Shown here: piece after piece, positions 56,731 through 64,000 of the stretch
Layout: the number at the start of each line of letters is the position of its first letter
Position numbering within the stretch: position 1 is the stretch's first letter
Assembly: GCF_003762925.1 (NCBI RefSeq)
Contig: NZ_RJUK01000001.1
Coordinates: 1,984,001-2,048,000, forward strand
Direction: 5' to 3'
DNA: 64,000 nucleotides
Source of the DNA: Marinimicrobium koreense
Lineage (GTDB): Bacteria > Pseudomonadota > Gammaproteobacteria > Pseudomonadales > Cellvibrionaceae
Made by a program: the position numbers and the translations under genes
The notes under the pieces: generated by a model
Database searches by the model: none
What the model saw: only the letters and a program-made list of their open reading frames with translations
Told to the model about the DNA's origin: nothing

Positions 56731-57558
56731 TCAGTGGCCGCTGCCAGTTTGTGCGTGGAACCAGGGGAAGCAACGGCGCGATAGCAACCGCAACAAGAGG
56801 TCGATGACAAAGGCGAGAATCGTGATCCAGACCACGTAAGGCAATATGACATCCATGGACAAGTACCGACGCACCAGAAAGATCCGATAGCCGAGCCCGT
56901 CAGTCGAGGCGATCGCCTCGGCGGCAATCAGAAATAGCCAAGCCGACCCCAGAGACAGGCGCACACTGGCGAGCAGGCGGGGCAGTATCTGGGGCAGAAT
57001 CACCCGCTGGATGATCTGCCAACTGCTAGCGCCCAGTGTTTGCGCCTTGATGATCTGCTCGGCGGGAATTTCCTGCACTCGCTGCTGCATATCGCGACAC
57101 AAAAACGGCGCCGTGCCAATGATAATCAACATGACTTTGGACAACTCCCCCAGGCCAAACACAATAAAAAGAATGGGCAATATGGCCATGGGCGGCACCA
57201 GAGAGACGGCCGTCATCAAAGGCGACAGGTTGGCGCTTACATAGGGAATGGCACCGCTGAGCACCCCGAATACCAGAGCGAACACGGCGCTGATGGTCAC
57301 GCCAATAGCCAGGCGTTGGAGGCTGCTTTGGGTGTCTTGCCAGAACAGGTACTCGCCCGTTCGGGCGCTGGGTTCGAACGCCAGTCTTTCGATTGCCGCG
57401 CCAAAGCTGTCAAAAGAAGGTAACAACTTGTCGTTGGGATTTTCCGCCAGACGCGCGTTGGACGCCCCCACATAGAGGGCCAACAACAGCAGAAATGGCA
57501 GCAGTCCCAACAGCCAGCGGGCAACGCGATTGGGTTGTTGGTTGATCAGTCGCTTCAT
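56731..57558 (-). CDS. ABC transporter permease (TauC/SsuC type)
   Basis: The 275-residue protein has about six membrane helices, including RWLLGLLPFLLLLALYV and VFALVFGVLSGAIP. The EAA cytoplasmic loop reads AQTLGASSWQIIQRVILPQILPRLL. It is the first protein-coding gene after the riboswitch and terminator. A periplasmic substrate-binding protein gene normally comes first in such operons and is missing here. Confidence 0.92.
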   Translation of the reverse strand: MKRLINQQPNRVARWLLGLLPFLLLLALYVGASNARLAENPNDKLLPSFDSFGAAIERLAFEPSARTGEYLFWQDTQSSLQRLAIGVTISAVFALVFGVLSGAIPYVSANLSPLMTAVSLVPPMAILPILFIVFGLGELSKVMLIIIGTAPFLCRDMQQRVQEIPAEQIIKAQTLGASSWQIIQRVILPQILPRLLASVRLSLGSAWLFLIAAEAIASTDGLGYRIFLVRRYLSMDVILPYVVWITILAFVIDLLLRLLSRRCFPWFHAQTGSGH

Positions 57559-57642
57559 GCTTACCTCAGCGTGGATGAATTGGCTCTGGACCGGTATTCA
57601 ATTACCGGCTGCCAGCAGCGGGAAGGGTTCGGGCGAGGCGAC

Positions 57643-57683
57643 AAAAAAAGGTGACAAGGAAAAACCCGGAGGTTTTTACCTTG
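57643..57683 (-). terminator. riboswitch-linked rho-independent terminator
   Basis: On the minus strand CAAGGTAAAAACC pairs with GGTTTTTCCTTG around a small TCCG loop (57655-57683), followed by T7 (57649-57643). It lies between the guanidine-I aptamer and the permease start, so ligand binding probably prevents its formation. Confidence 0.8.
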
Positions 57684-57798
57684 CCACAACAGTGGGTCGG
57701 AGAGGGAGAGTGATACGATGTGGTGCCTGACACGGTAAACCTCCAGCGGTTACACGGTTTCATGAACGAGGATTCAATGGCGACAGCGCCATCGCGAA

Positions 57799-57920
57799 CC
57801 TCCCGGGCTTTTGTCCCGCCGTGTAACCTTGCACTGAAAATTCCCGTGTAAGGTCGGCTGCTCTCGGACCAGACACGCGAACCTGAACCTGTTCAAGTCA
57901 TCACGCCGGAACCCTAGCGG
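57799..57920 (-). promoter_or_regulatory. guanidine-I riboswitch (ykkC) aptamer
   Basis: Three conserved ykkC blocks occur in order on the minus strand: CTAGGGTTCCG (57916-57906), CTGGTCCGAGAG (about 57871-57860), and ACACGGCGGGACAAAAGCC with CGGGAGG (57824-57799). These are hallmarks of the guanidine-sensing riboswitch. A 10-nt stretch of the aptamer (57819-57828) is perfectly complementary to CCGTGTAACC downstream (57757-57748), a likely switching helix. The downstream genes (permease, ATPase, UAAP1/2, carboxylase) are typical of this class. Confidence 0.9.
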
Positions 57921-57925
57921 CCTAT

Positions 57926-58138
57926 TCAGCACTGCATCATCCGCCGCAGCGCCTTGGTCAAATTGTCTTTACTGAGTTGCTTCAACGGGGTGGTCCCATT
58001 GAATCCTCTGTGTACTAAAGAGTGAGCAATATGAATGCCAACCTTAAGAGGCGCCCAAATAGCGCTTTTACACCGTTTACGCAGGACAGGAACACCTCCT
58101 TCCGCACCAAGAAAGTGCAATTCTGCGTAAGGAGGCAC
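57926..58138 (-). pseudogene. possible coding remnant of unknown origin
   Basis: A 70-codon minus-strand frame ends 5 bp before the riboswitch and stays open upstream towards the poly-C side of the homopolymer tract. The predicted peptide contains PPYAELHFLGAEGG and NGTTPLKQLSKDNLTKALRR, which looks like real protein rather than random translation, but I recognise no family. It begins with GTG and has GGTG upstream. It may be the 3' end of a truncated gene. Equally, it may be non-coding. Confidence 0.25.
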
Positions 58139-58190
58139 CAGAACGAGGCTTGACTGAGTGACACCTGGAGGACAAGTAGGATGGTATGGA

Positions 58191-58205
58191 GGGGGGGGGG
58201 GGGGG
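58191..58205. repeat. 15-nt poly-G homopolymer tract
   Basis: Fifteen consecutive G residues (C on the minus strand) lie 55 bp past the stop of the small lipoprotein gene. A tract this long is rare in gammaproteobacteria and is prone to slippage. It could also be an assembly length error. Confidence 0.9.
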
Positions 58206-58260
58206 AGCGCGCCCTCGAGCCACCGTAGTGACCCGAGGCGCTTACTGCTACAGTGACGAC

Positions 58261-58461
58261 TTACTCAACGGCATCTTTTGCGTCATCTGCCGCATCGTCC
58301 ATTGCATCACCGGCATCATCCACCGCATCATCGATCTTCTCGCCTGCCTCTTCTGCAGGTCCTTGATCACAGCCGGTCAGGAAAGCACCGCCGGAGAGAA
58401 CCAGAAACATTGCCAGGGCCAGTGAACGGACGCGCTTGGTCAGAAGGTTTTCTTCATTCAT
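58261..58461 (-). CDS. small acidic lipoprotein
   Basis: The product has 66 residues from ATG 58461, with GAAGGAGT upstream. A lipobox (VLSGGAFLTGCDQ) gives a mature protein of about 36 residues. The mature part is an acidic amphipathic helix of repeated DDAxDA units (KIDDAVDDAGDAMDDAADDAKDAVE). It is therefore a tiny envelope lipoprotein, reminiscent of stress-induced small lipoproteins. A longer frame to 58536 lacks a signal. The function is unknown. Confidence 0.75.
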   Translation of the reverse strand: MNEENLLTKRVRSLALAMFLVLSGGAFLTGCDQGPAEEAGEKIDDAVDDAGDAMDDAADDAKDAVE

Positions 58462-58759
58462 GGTGTTGACTCCTTCATTCGATAAAAGAGGGCTTATTGC
58501 TGCCCCATGAGCCGTATGTTTGCAATTTTGGCGCAAGATGCATTAATAAAAGCCATTTTCCGCCAAAACCCTACGGTAATGTTTATCTTAGGCCAAGATT
58601 GCGGAATTCAACAGCGGCGGCATGAACAAGGCGCCAAATGAGACTTCATTCACAACTTTCACCGTAGAATGCAACTTTCCTCGATCGTTACGTCCAATCC
58701 TGTGAAGGCCGCGTTTTTGGCTATACTCACAGAACCTGCATCGTCAAAGGAGTCTGCTT

Positions 58760-58924
58760 ATGTTCAGCTGGGCGTTTCTATTTCTGATTATCGCCATTAT
58801 TGCCGGAGTACTGGGATTGAGCGGCATTGCTGGCGCCGCAACCAACATTGCCTGGATTCTTTTTGTGGTCGGCGTGGTGCTGGCGATCGTGTTCGCCGTT
58901 GTCGGACGAAAACCGCCGTTATAA
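58760..58924 (+). CDS. DUF1328 small membrane protein (YtjA-like)
   Basis: The 54-residue protein starts at ATG 58760 with AAAGGAG upstream. It consists of two membrane helices: [26 protein letters not shown] and [21 protein letters not shown], with a short RKPPL tail. The GxxGxxGIA turn is typical of DUF1328. TATACT at 58722-58727 is a fair -10 element. Family members are often induced in stress or stationary phase, which is background knowledge only. Confidence 0.85.
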   Translation: MFSWAFLFLIIAIIAGVLGLSGIAGAATNIAWILFVVGVVLAIVFAVVGRKPPL

Positions 58925-58998
58925 CGATCAGTGATCCCAGAGCATTGAAGAGTGAGCGCGTCGTAATCGTAAACGGCGCGCTCACATTGTCAGTGCTA

Positions 58999-59286
58999 TC
59001 ACGCCAATGCGTAATAACCAAAAATAACCGAAGCGATAACAATCCCCACAATCACCGGAGACTGATACCAGGGAAGCGTGATGGGCCGCTTGCCGCTTTT
59101 GTCCTTGCGGCGCTTACGCATCGCGTCAAGCTGCTCACGGGTCGCAAACAGCTTCTCCGGCAAAACAAAGCAGAGGATGCCGTATACGGCCAAAGGCACA
59201 CTCAACAGATAATCGCCTAACACCAGAAACAGAATTGCCAGCCCCAGGCAAATGGCACCCACGGTGCGAGACTCTCGATGCTTCAT
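58999..59286 (-). CDS. small membrane protein of unknown function
   Basis: The 95-residue protein has three hydrophobic stretches: AICLGLAILFLVLGDYLL, SVPLAVYGILCFVLP and VIVGIVIASVIFGYYAL. A basic cytoplasmic segment lies between the second and third (LDAMRKRRKDKSGKRP). The family is not recognised. Its start is preceded by GAGGAGCG. It converges on the DUF1328 gene. Confidence 0.65.
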   Translation of the reverse strand: MKHRESRTVGAICLGLAILFLVLGDYLLSVPLAVYGILCFVLPEKLFATREQLDAMRKRRKDKSGKRPITLPWYQSPVIVGIVIASVIFGYYALA

Positions 59287-59357
59287 ATCAACGCGCTCCT
59301 CAATCAGATTATTGTTGGTCTGTCATCAAGGGCCCCATCCCTGGGGTTCTGACACGA

Positions 59358-60944
59358 TTATTGCTTTTTATCCCCTCGCCACTGCATCCGGTACAGGTCG
59401 TGCCGACGATCTTTCAGGTTCTGCACGGTGCCGCTGTTGCGAGCCATGATCAATGACTCGGGACGCAAGTCGGCAAACGCCACGGTTTCCACATTGGGCG
59501 TGGTATCCGCGGCGATACCATCCCGCGCGAAGGGGAAGTCACAGGGCGTCAGAATGCAGCTCTGCGCGTATTGAATGTCCATATTGGAGACGTTGGGCAG
59601 GTTACCCACGTTACCGGACATGACCACGTACATCTGGTTTTCCACCGCACGGGCCTGACAACAGTAGCGCACGCGCAGATAGCTTTGCCGCTCATCGGTG
59701 CAGAAAGGTACAAACAGAATCTGAACCCCCTGATCCGCCAGGTGACGCCCCAACTCCGGGAACTCCGAGTCGTAGCAGATCAATACGCCAATCGGCCCGC
59801 AGTCGGTATCGATGGCGGTCAGACTGCTGCCACCTTCAATATCCCACCAGTAGCGTTCATTCGGCGTGGGGTGGATTTTGGGCTGCTCGAAAATCCGACC
59901 GTCGCGCAGAAAAATATAGGAAATATTTTCAATCCGGCCGTTCTCTACCCGAGTGGGGTGGGAGCCGGCGATAATGTTGACGTTGTAACTCAGTGCCATG
60001 TCCCGAAACGCATCTTTTAGCCGCGGCGTGTACTTGGTCAGCGCCTCGATCGACTCGAAGGGAGAGAGCTCCTGATCTTCAATCGACAACAACTGCAGCG
60101 TCAATAGTTCCGGAAAGACCACAAAGTCGCTTTTGTAATCCGCCACGACGTCGACAAAATATTCAATGTATTTCAGGAACTCGGCGAACGACGTGACCCG
60201 CCGCTGCATATATTGCACGGTGGCGATGCGCACGACGTCGGGCATCCGCACGCCGTATTTTTTCACCGGCTTTTCATCTTCCTGAGGCACTTTCGGGTTG
60301 TACCAGACCAGGTGGGCGGCGTAGTTCAGCGATTCGGTATCATCGTCGAGATAATTGGGAATGACCCCGATCACCTCAAAGCCATTGCGCAGTTGGAACG
60401 ACAGGACCGGGTCCTTGATCTGCTTGTGCACCACCTGATCGATATAGTTTTCTACCGAGCCGACTTTTTTCAGGCGCTTGTGCAGGTTGGGCATTCGCCC
60501 GGCGAACACCACGCCTTTCAGACCCAGGGACTGACACAGCTTTTTCCGCTCGTTGTACAGGCGCTGACCGATGCGATAGCCGCGATAGGCGTTATCGATA
60601 CAGACTTCCATACCGTACAGCCAGTCGCCATGGATGTCGTGACGGGACGCAAAGCCGTTACCGGTAATTTCATTCCAGGTGTGCGGCTTCAGCGCCACAT
60701 CACCGGAGATGCGGAAGGTGGCGCAGTAACCCACCAGGGCATCCCCCACCATGACCACGATCTGCCCCTGGCGGAAGTTATTGATCTGCCCGACGATCGC
60801 CGCGCGCGGATAGGTCTCCATTTTGAGCGGACCATATACTCGGTCGGCGAGCGCCACAATGGCGGGCACATCCGCCAGGGTGGCATTGCGCACGGTCAGG
60901 TGAGCACCGGGCTGCTGCAGTTTGTTTTCCTCTTTCTTCGCCAT
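59358..60944 (-). CDS. bifunctional GNAT acetyltransferase-like / carbon-nitrogen hydrolase
   Basis: The product has 528 residues from ATG 60944 (MAKKEENKLQQPG). The N-terminal GNAT domain (about 15-215) has LTVRNATLADVPAIVALADRVYG and the CoA motif YRGYRIGQRLYNERKKL. The C-terminal nitrilase-type domain (about 245-515) has the Glu-Lys-Cys triad in FPELLT, EQPKIHPTPNE and LICYDSEFPE. Such fusions are conserved in many bacteria and their substrate is not established. The MFS gene ends 35 bp upstream of it and may be in the same operon. Confidence 0.9.
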   Translation of the reverse strand: MAKKEENKLQQPGAHLTVRNATLADVPAIVALADRVYGPLKMETYPRAAIVGQINNFRQGQIVVMVGDALVGYCATFRISGDVALKPHTWNEITGNGFASRHDIHGDWLYGMEVCIDNAYRGYRIGQRLYNERKKLCQSLGLKGVVFAGRMPNLHKRLKKVGSVENYIDQVVHKQIKDPVLSFQLRNGFEVIGVIPNYLDDDTESLNYAAHLVWYNPKVPQEDEKPVKKYGVRMPDVVRIATVQYMQRRVTSFAEFLKYIEYFVDVVADYKSDFVVFPELLTLQLLSIEDQELSPFESIEALTKYTPRLKDAFRDMALSYNVNIIAGSHPTRVENGRIENISYIFLRDGRIFEQPKIHPTPNERYWWDIEGGSSLTAIDTDCGPIGVLICYDSEFPELGRHLADQGVQILFVPFCTDERQSYLRVRYCCQARAVENQMYVVMSGNVGNLPNVSNMDIQYAQSCILTPCDFPFARDGIAADTTPNVETVAFADLRPESLIMARNSGTVQNLKDRRHDLYRMQWRGDKKQ

Positions 60945-60979
60945 ACTGTTAACTGCCTCTACAACAGGGGAACAGCGGT

Positions 60980-62329
60980 TCAGCCGCTGATCTCTTTCAA
61001 ATTGAGTCCATACAGGGCGGCGATCAGGGATATCCCGCCCAGCATTGCAATCACACCCGCGACACCGATCCACGTGGTCAGCAGCCCTACGCTACCGAGG
61101 GCGAGCAGTGCCAGCCCGATCAGCGTGTTGCTGACCGCCACATATTGCGCGCGGGTCTGCGCGGTGGCCATATCGACAAGATAGACCTTGCGGGCCAAGC
61201 GTGCCCCGCCGTGACAGATACTGATACCAAAGAACAGCAACGCATGCACCCAGGGCGAGGCGAGCAGCGTCAGTTCCAGCCACGCCAGCATCGCCGTAAC
61301 GGCACACAGTGTTGCGCCCCCGAAGGCCGCCAGCGCCATGGTCCAACGGCTGGAGCGGTCACTCAGTCGGCCCCACACCGGCGAGCTCAGACTGGCCGCC
61401 AGGCCACTGGCAATGATCATCAGCCCCAGCCCCGCCGCGCTGCTGCCGGCGTGCTCCTGAGCGAGCAACACAAAAAACGGCGGAACCAGCGCGATACTCA
61501 GCAACAGCCCCCGGGCGAGCACAAAGCGCCGAAAGTCCCGGTCGGTCAACACAATACCCAGACTGCGTAGGGCAACGCTGGCCGCATTTCCGCCGCCCTC
61601 CGTCGCCCCCGGCGCTTCCTGAATCTGGCTGAACGCGAGCAGAGACAGCAACCATAACGCCGCCGCGCCTCCGAGAAACAGGGTCAGATTGACCGGCTCG
61701 GCCCCCGTACCAAATTCCGCATACAGGCCCACCAGCAAGGTGGCCACCCCGGCCACGCTGGCCGAGTAGCCCATCAGCGCACCGCGCCGGGTTTTCGAGA
61801 CAGTTTTTCCGAGCACATCTTTGGCGGCAACCGAGCAGAGTCCCCTAGCCAGGCTGTACACCACCAGGGCGCCGACGACGGCCCAGCCCACCTCGGAGCC
61901 CTGCAGCGTCCCGGCGGCCAGGGCCATGGCCGCCAGCGCCAGCATGGACAGAAAAGCACCCAACAGCCAGACCACTTTGCGCCGGGCCAGGCGCCGGATA
62001 AAAGCCGCGACCATCAGCTGCGGAATCAACACCCCCGCCTCGCGGATCGGCACCAGAAAGCCGGCGAACCCCGATGAGGCCCCGGCCGCGCCGAGCAGCC
62101 AGGGCAGGATCAGTCGGGCACTGGAGAGCTCATCCGCCACTTTACTGAAGGTGTTGGCGACCAGGTAGGCAAAAAAGTTGCGCGGTTGATGTCGGCAGGC
62201 GTCCTCGGGAATATCCTTACAGACCCGTGCATCCTCATCGTCGTTCAATTGTTCGTAAACCCGGCTCAAGCGGGGGTAATCGGGGTACAGAACCTCGGGC
62301 TTGGCAGGCTGATGGTCACTCACAGGCAC
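60980..62329 (-). CDS. MFS transporter
   Basis: The 449-residue membrane protein has a cytoplasmic N-terminus of about 60 residues. About twelve helices follow, with MFS-like repeats in both halves: SKVADELSSARLILPWLLGAAGASSGFAGFLVPIREAGVLIPQ, SLARGLCSVAAKDVLGKTVSKTRRGALMGYSAS and GRLSDRSSRWTMALAAFGGATL. The start is GTG 62329 with CGGAGAG upstream. No substrate can be assigned. It is divergent from the cis/trans isomerase gene. Confidence 0.88.
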   Translation of the reverse strand: MPVSDHQPAKPEVLYPDYPRLSRVYEQLNDDEDARVCKDIPEDACRHQPRNFFAYLVANTFSKVADELSSARLILPWLLGAAGASSGFAGFLVPIREAGVLIPQLMVAAFIRRLARRKVVWLLGAFLSMLALAAMALAAGTLQGSEVGWAVVGALVVYSLARGLCSVAAKDVLGKTVSKTRRGALMGYSASVAGVATLLVGLYAEFGTGAEPVNLTLFLGGAAALWLLSLLAFSQIQEAPGATEGGGNAASVALRSLGIVLTDRDFRRFVLARGLLLSIALVPPFFVLLAQEHAGSSAAGLGLMIIASGLAASLSSPVWGRLSDRSSRWTMALAAFGGATLCAVTAMLAWLELTLLASPWVHALLFFGISICHGGARLARKVYLVDMATAQTRAQYVAVSNTLIGLALLALGSVGLLTTWIGVAGVIAMLGGISLIAALYGLNLKEISG

Positions 62330-62437
62330 TTTCTCTCCGGTCTGGTGTAGGCCGCCGCTCAGTATCGGTGCTTATCCGAATGATGTAAACCACAGCCTGT
62401 TATACTCCCGAGACGATGAACGACCAAGGATCTTTCC

Positions 62438-64000
62438 ATGGCAACCGGACACTGGCTGACCCGGGGCTCACTGGTGACGCTCATACTGATCGTCATTGGC
62501 TGCAGCGCGATCGGTCACCAACTGTGGAACCAACGCTATGGCGCCCCCACCCCGCGGGAGCCACTGCGCAATGCGTCGGAGGACGACCGGTTCCAGGCGC
62601 ATATCAAACCGCTGATTGAGCACCGCTGTACCGTCTGTCACGGCTGTTACGACGCGCCCTGTCAGCTGAAAATGGAAGCCCGGGAAGGCCTGTTCCGGGG
62701 CGCCCACGAGGACAAGGTGTACGACGGTACCCGCCTGCTCGGTGCCGAGCTCACCCGGCTGTTTGAAGATGCGGACAGCACCGCGCAGTGGCGCGAGAAA
62801 GGCTTCTTCCCGGTCATCAACGAGCGCGCCGACAGTGCCCAAGCCAATCTCCAGGGTAGCGTGCTCGCGCGCATGCTCCAGCTCAAGCGGCAGCACCCCT
62901 TGCCCACCCAGCCCGTCCTGCCCGACAGTTTCGATTTTTCCCTTAACCGCGACTGGCACTGCCCCAAGGCCGAGACCTTCGACAACTATGCCGAGGACTA
63001 CCCGCTGTGGGGCATGCCCTACGGACTACCGGGGCTGTCCGAGCGCGAGCACAACCGCCTGATCCACTGGCTGGAAGACGGCGCCCCCGCCGGGGCCCCC
63101 AACCCCATTGGCCCCGAGCTGCAACAGACCGTTCAGCAGTGGGAGCAATTTTTTAACGCCGACTCCCTCAAAGCCCGGCTGACCAACCGTTACCTGTACG
63201 AGCACCTGTTTCTGGCCAATCTGCATTTTGAGCCGAACCCGAAGGTGTTTTTCAAACTGGTCCGCTCCAGCACGCCCCCCGGTGAGCCCATTGAGCGCAT
63301 CAGCACTCGCCGCCCCTTCGATGACCCGGGGGTTGACCGGGTGTACTACCGCCTCTGGCGGGACCCGAGCAGCATTGTGGCGAAGAACCACCTGCCCTAC
63401 GCCCTGACGCCTGAGCGCATGACCCTCTGGCGAGAATGGTTTCTGAACGCGGATTACGCGGTCACCGAACTGCCGGGTTACCAGCCCGAACAGGCGGCCA
63501 ATCCCTTTGCGACCTTTGTGGATCTGCCAGTAAAGGCCCGCTACCAGTTTTTGCTGGATGAAGCCGAGTTCACCATCATGAATTTCATCAAGGGCCCGGT
63601 GTGTCGGGGTCAGGTGGCGCTCAATGTGATTCAGGATCACTTCTGGGTGAGCTTTGTCGACCCGGCGTTTACCGCCGATAAATGGGATGGCGAGTTTCTG
63701 GCCAACAACAGCGAGCACCTGAAACTGCCTGCCGGAGTCGGCAACACCCTGCTGCCAATGACCAACTGGCGGCGCTACTCACAGCTGCAGAAAAATTACC
63801 TGGCCGCCAAAGCCACCCACCTGTCCAATAAGTTTGGCGAGCGTGAACCGCTCAACATGGAAATGATCTGGGATGGCGAAGGCCAGAACACCAACGCCGC
63901 GCTGACCATTTTCCGACACACCGACAGTGCCAGCGTGCACCGCGGTTTTATCGGGCCCGAGCCGAAAACCAGCTGGGTGATCGACTACCCCCTGTTGGAG
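62438..64000 (+). CDS. cti: fatty acid cis/trans isomerase (5' part, cut by window end)
   Basis: The enzyme converts cis to trans unsaturated fatty acids in phospholipids to stiffen the membrane under solvent or heat stress. The first 521 residues are present. They comprise an N-terminal membrane anchor (LVTLILIVIGCSAIG) and the c-type haem motif C64-TVC-H68 followed by GCYDAPCQLKMEAREGLFRGA. The long periplasmic domain has GMPYGLPGLSEREHNRLIHWLEDGAPA and CRGQVALNVIQDHFWVSF. ATG 62438 has AAGGA upstream. The gene continues past 64000. Confidence 0.93.
   Translation, partial: MATGHWLTRGSLVTLILIVIGCSAIGHQLWNQRYGAPTPREPLRNASEDDRFQAHIKPLIEHRCTVCHGCYDAPCQLKMEAREGLFRGAHEDKVYDGTRLLGAELTRLFEDADSTAQWREKGFFPVINERADSAQANLQGSVLARMLQLKRQHPLPTQPVLPDSFDFSLNRDWHCPKAETFDNYAEDYPLWGMPYGLPGLSEREHNRLIHWLEDGAPAGAPNPIGPELQQTVQQWEQFFNADSLKARLTNRYLYEHLFLANLHFEPNPKVFFKLVRSSTPPGEPIERISTRRPFDDPGVDRVYYRLWRDPSSIVAKNHLPYALTPERMTLWREWFLNADYAVTELPGYQPEQAANPFATFVDLPVKARYQFLLDEAEFTIMNFIKGPVCRGQVALNVIQDHFWVSFVDPAFTADKWDGEFLANNSEHLKLPAGVGNTLLPMTNWRRYSQLQKNYLAAKATHLSNKFGEREPLNMEMIWDGEGQNTNAALTIFRHTDSASVHRGFIGPEPKTSWVIDYPLLE

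Larger units (their letters stand above)
57921..58260. other. region upstream of the riboswitch, with an unusual open frame and poly-G
   Basis: This should contain the operon promoter, which I could not place. It also contains an open minus-strand frame (57926-58138) and a 15-nt homopolymer. Base composition is less GC-rich than in the flanking genes. Confidence 0.5.

Overview
The window looks like chromosomal DNA of a GC-rich, polysaccharide-degrading marine-type gammaproteobacterium. The best guess is Cellvibrionaceae, in the neighbourhood of Marinimicrobium, Saccharophagus or Microbulbifer. The reasons are the classical nnr-tsaE-amidase-mutL-miaA-hfq-hflX-hflK-hflC supraoperon with hisZ-purA behind it, a Pseudomonas-type Fur, a MutL of the endonuclease type, a secreted GH5 mannanase with two CBM10 modules, and a fatty acid cis/trans isomerase. 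This placement is inferred from gene content, not from a database search.

Layout: 0-5.7 kb holds a CDF metal exporter, cysE, a DUF411 lipoprotein, two small proteins of uncertain role and a chemoreceptor. 5.7-8.5 kb holds an HNH nuclease and the sodium-type stator pair pomA-pomB. 8.6-11.7 kb is the isoprenoid start module xseB-ispA-dxs. 12-18.4 kb is carbohydrate metabolism: the mannanase flanked by two LacI-type operator palindromes, a JmjC-like cupin protein, and an operon of sugar isomerase/epimerase, Gfo/Idh/MocA dehydrogenase and MFS transporter. 18.9-24.7 kb is grpE-dnaK-dnaJ, with sigma-32-like promoters, and LexA-controlled recN. 24.7-28.6 kb has fur, bamE, rnfH, ratA, an NSS transporter and smpB. 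29-43.9 kb is the purA-to-queG supraoperon. 44-50.2 kb has gnd, orn, rsgA, a sulfurtransferase and a RimK-like ATP-grasp ligase. 50.6-57.9 kb is a guanidine-utilisation operon (permease, ATPase, UAAP1, UAAP2, urea/guanidine carboxylase) under a guanidine-I (ykkC) riboswitch with an intrinsic terminator. 58-64 kb holds a small lipoprotein, a DUF1328 protein, a GNAT-nitrilase fusion, an MFS transporter and the 5' part of a cis/trans isomerase gene.

The most unusual content lies between the genes. Nine long palindromic elements fall into two related families, six of type A and three of type B. They have arms of about 18-30 bp whose sequence differs from copy to copy while staying self-complementary. 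The arms enclose a conserved core built of small hairpins, most closed by A-TCC(A/C)-T. Several stems show compensatory base changes between copies, so a folded structure is being maintained. A second REP-like repeat often sits close to them. These elements split normally tight operons (mutL/miaA, and UAAP2/carboxylase). No transposase or RAYT gene is present in the window.
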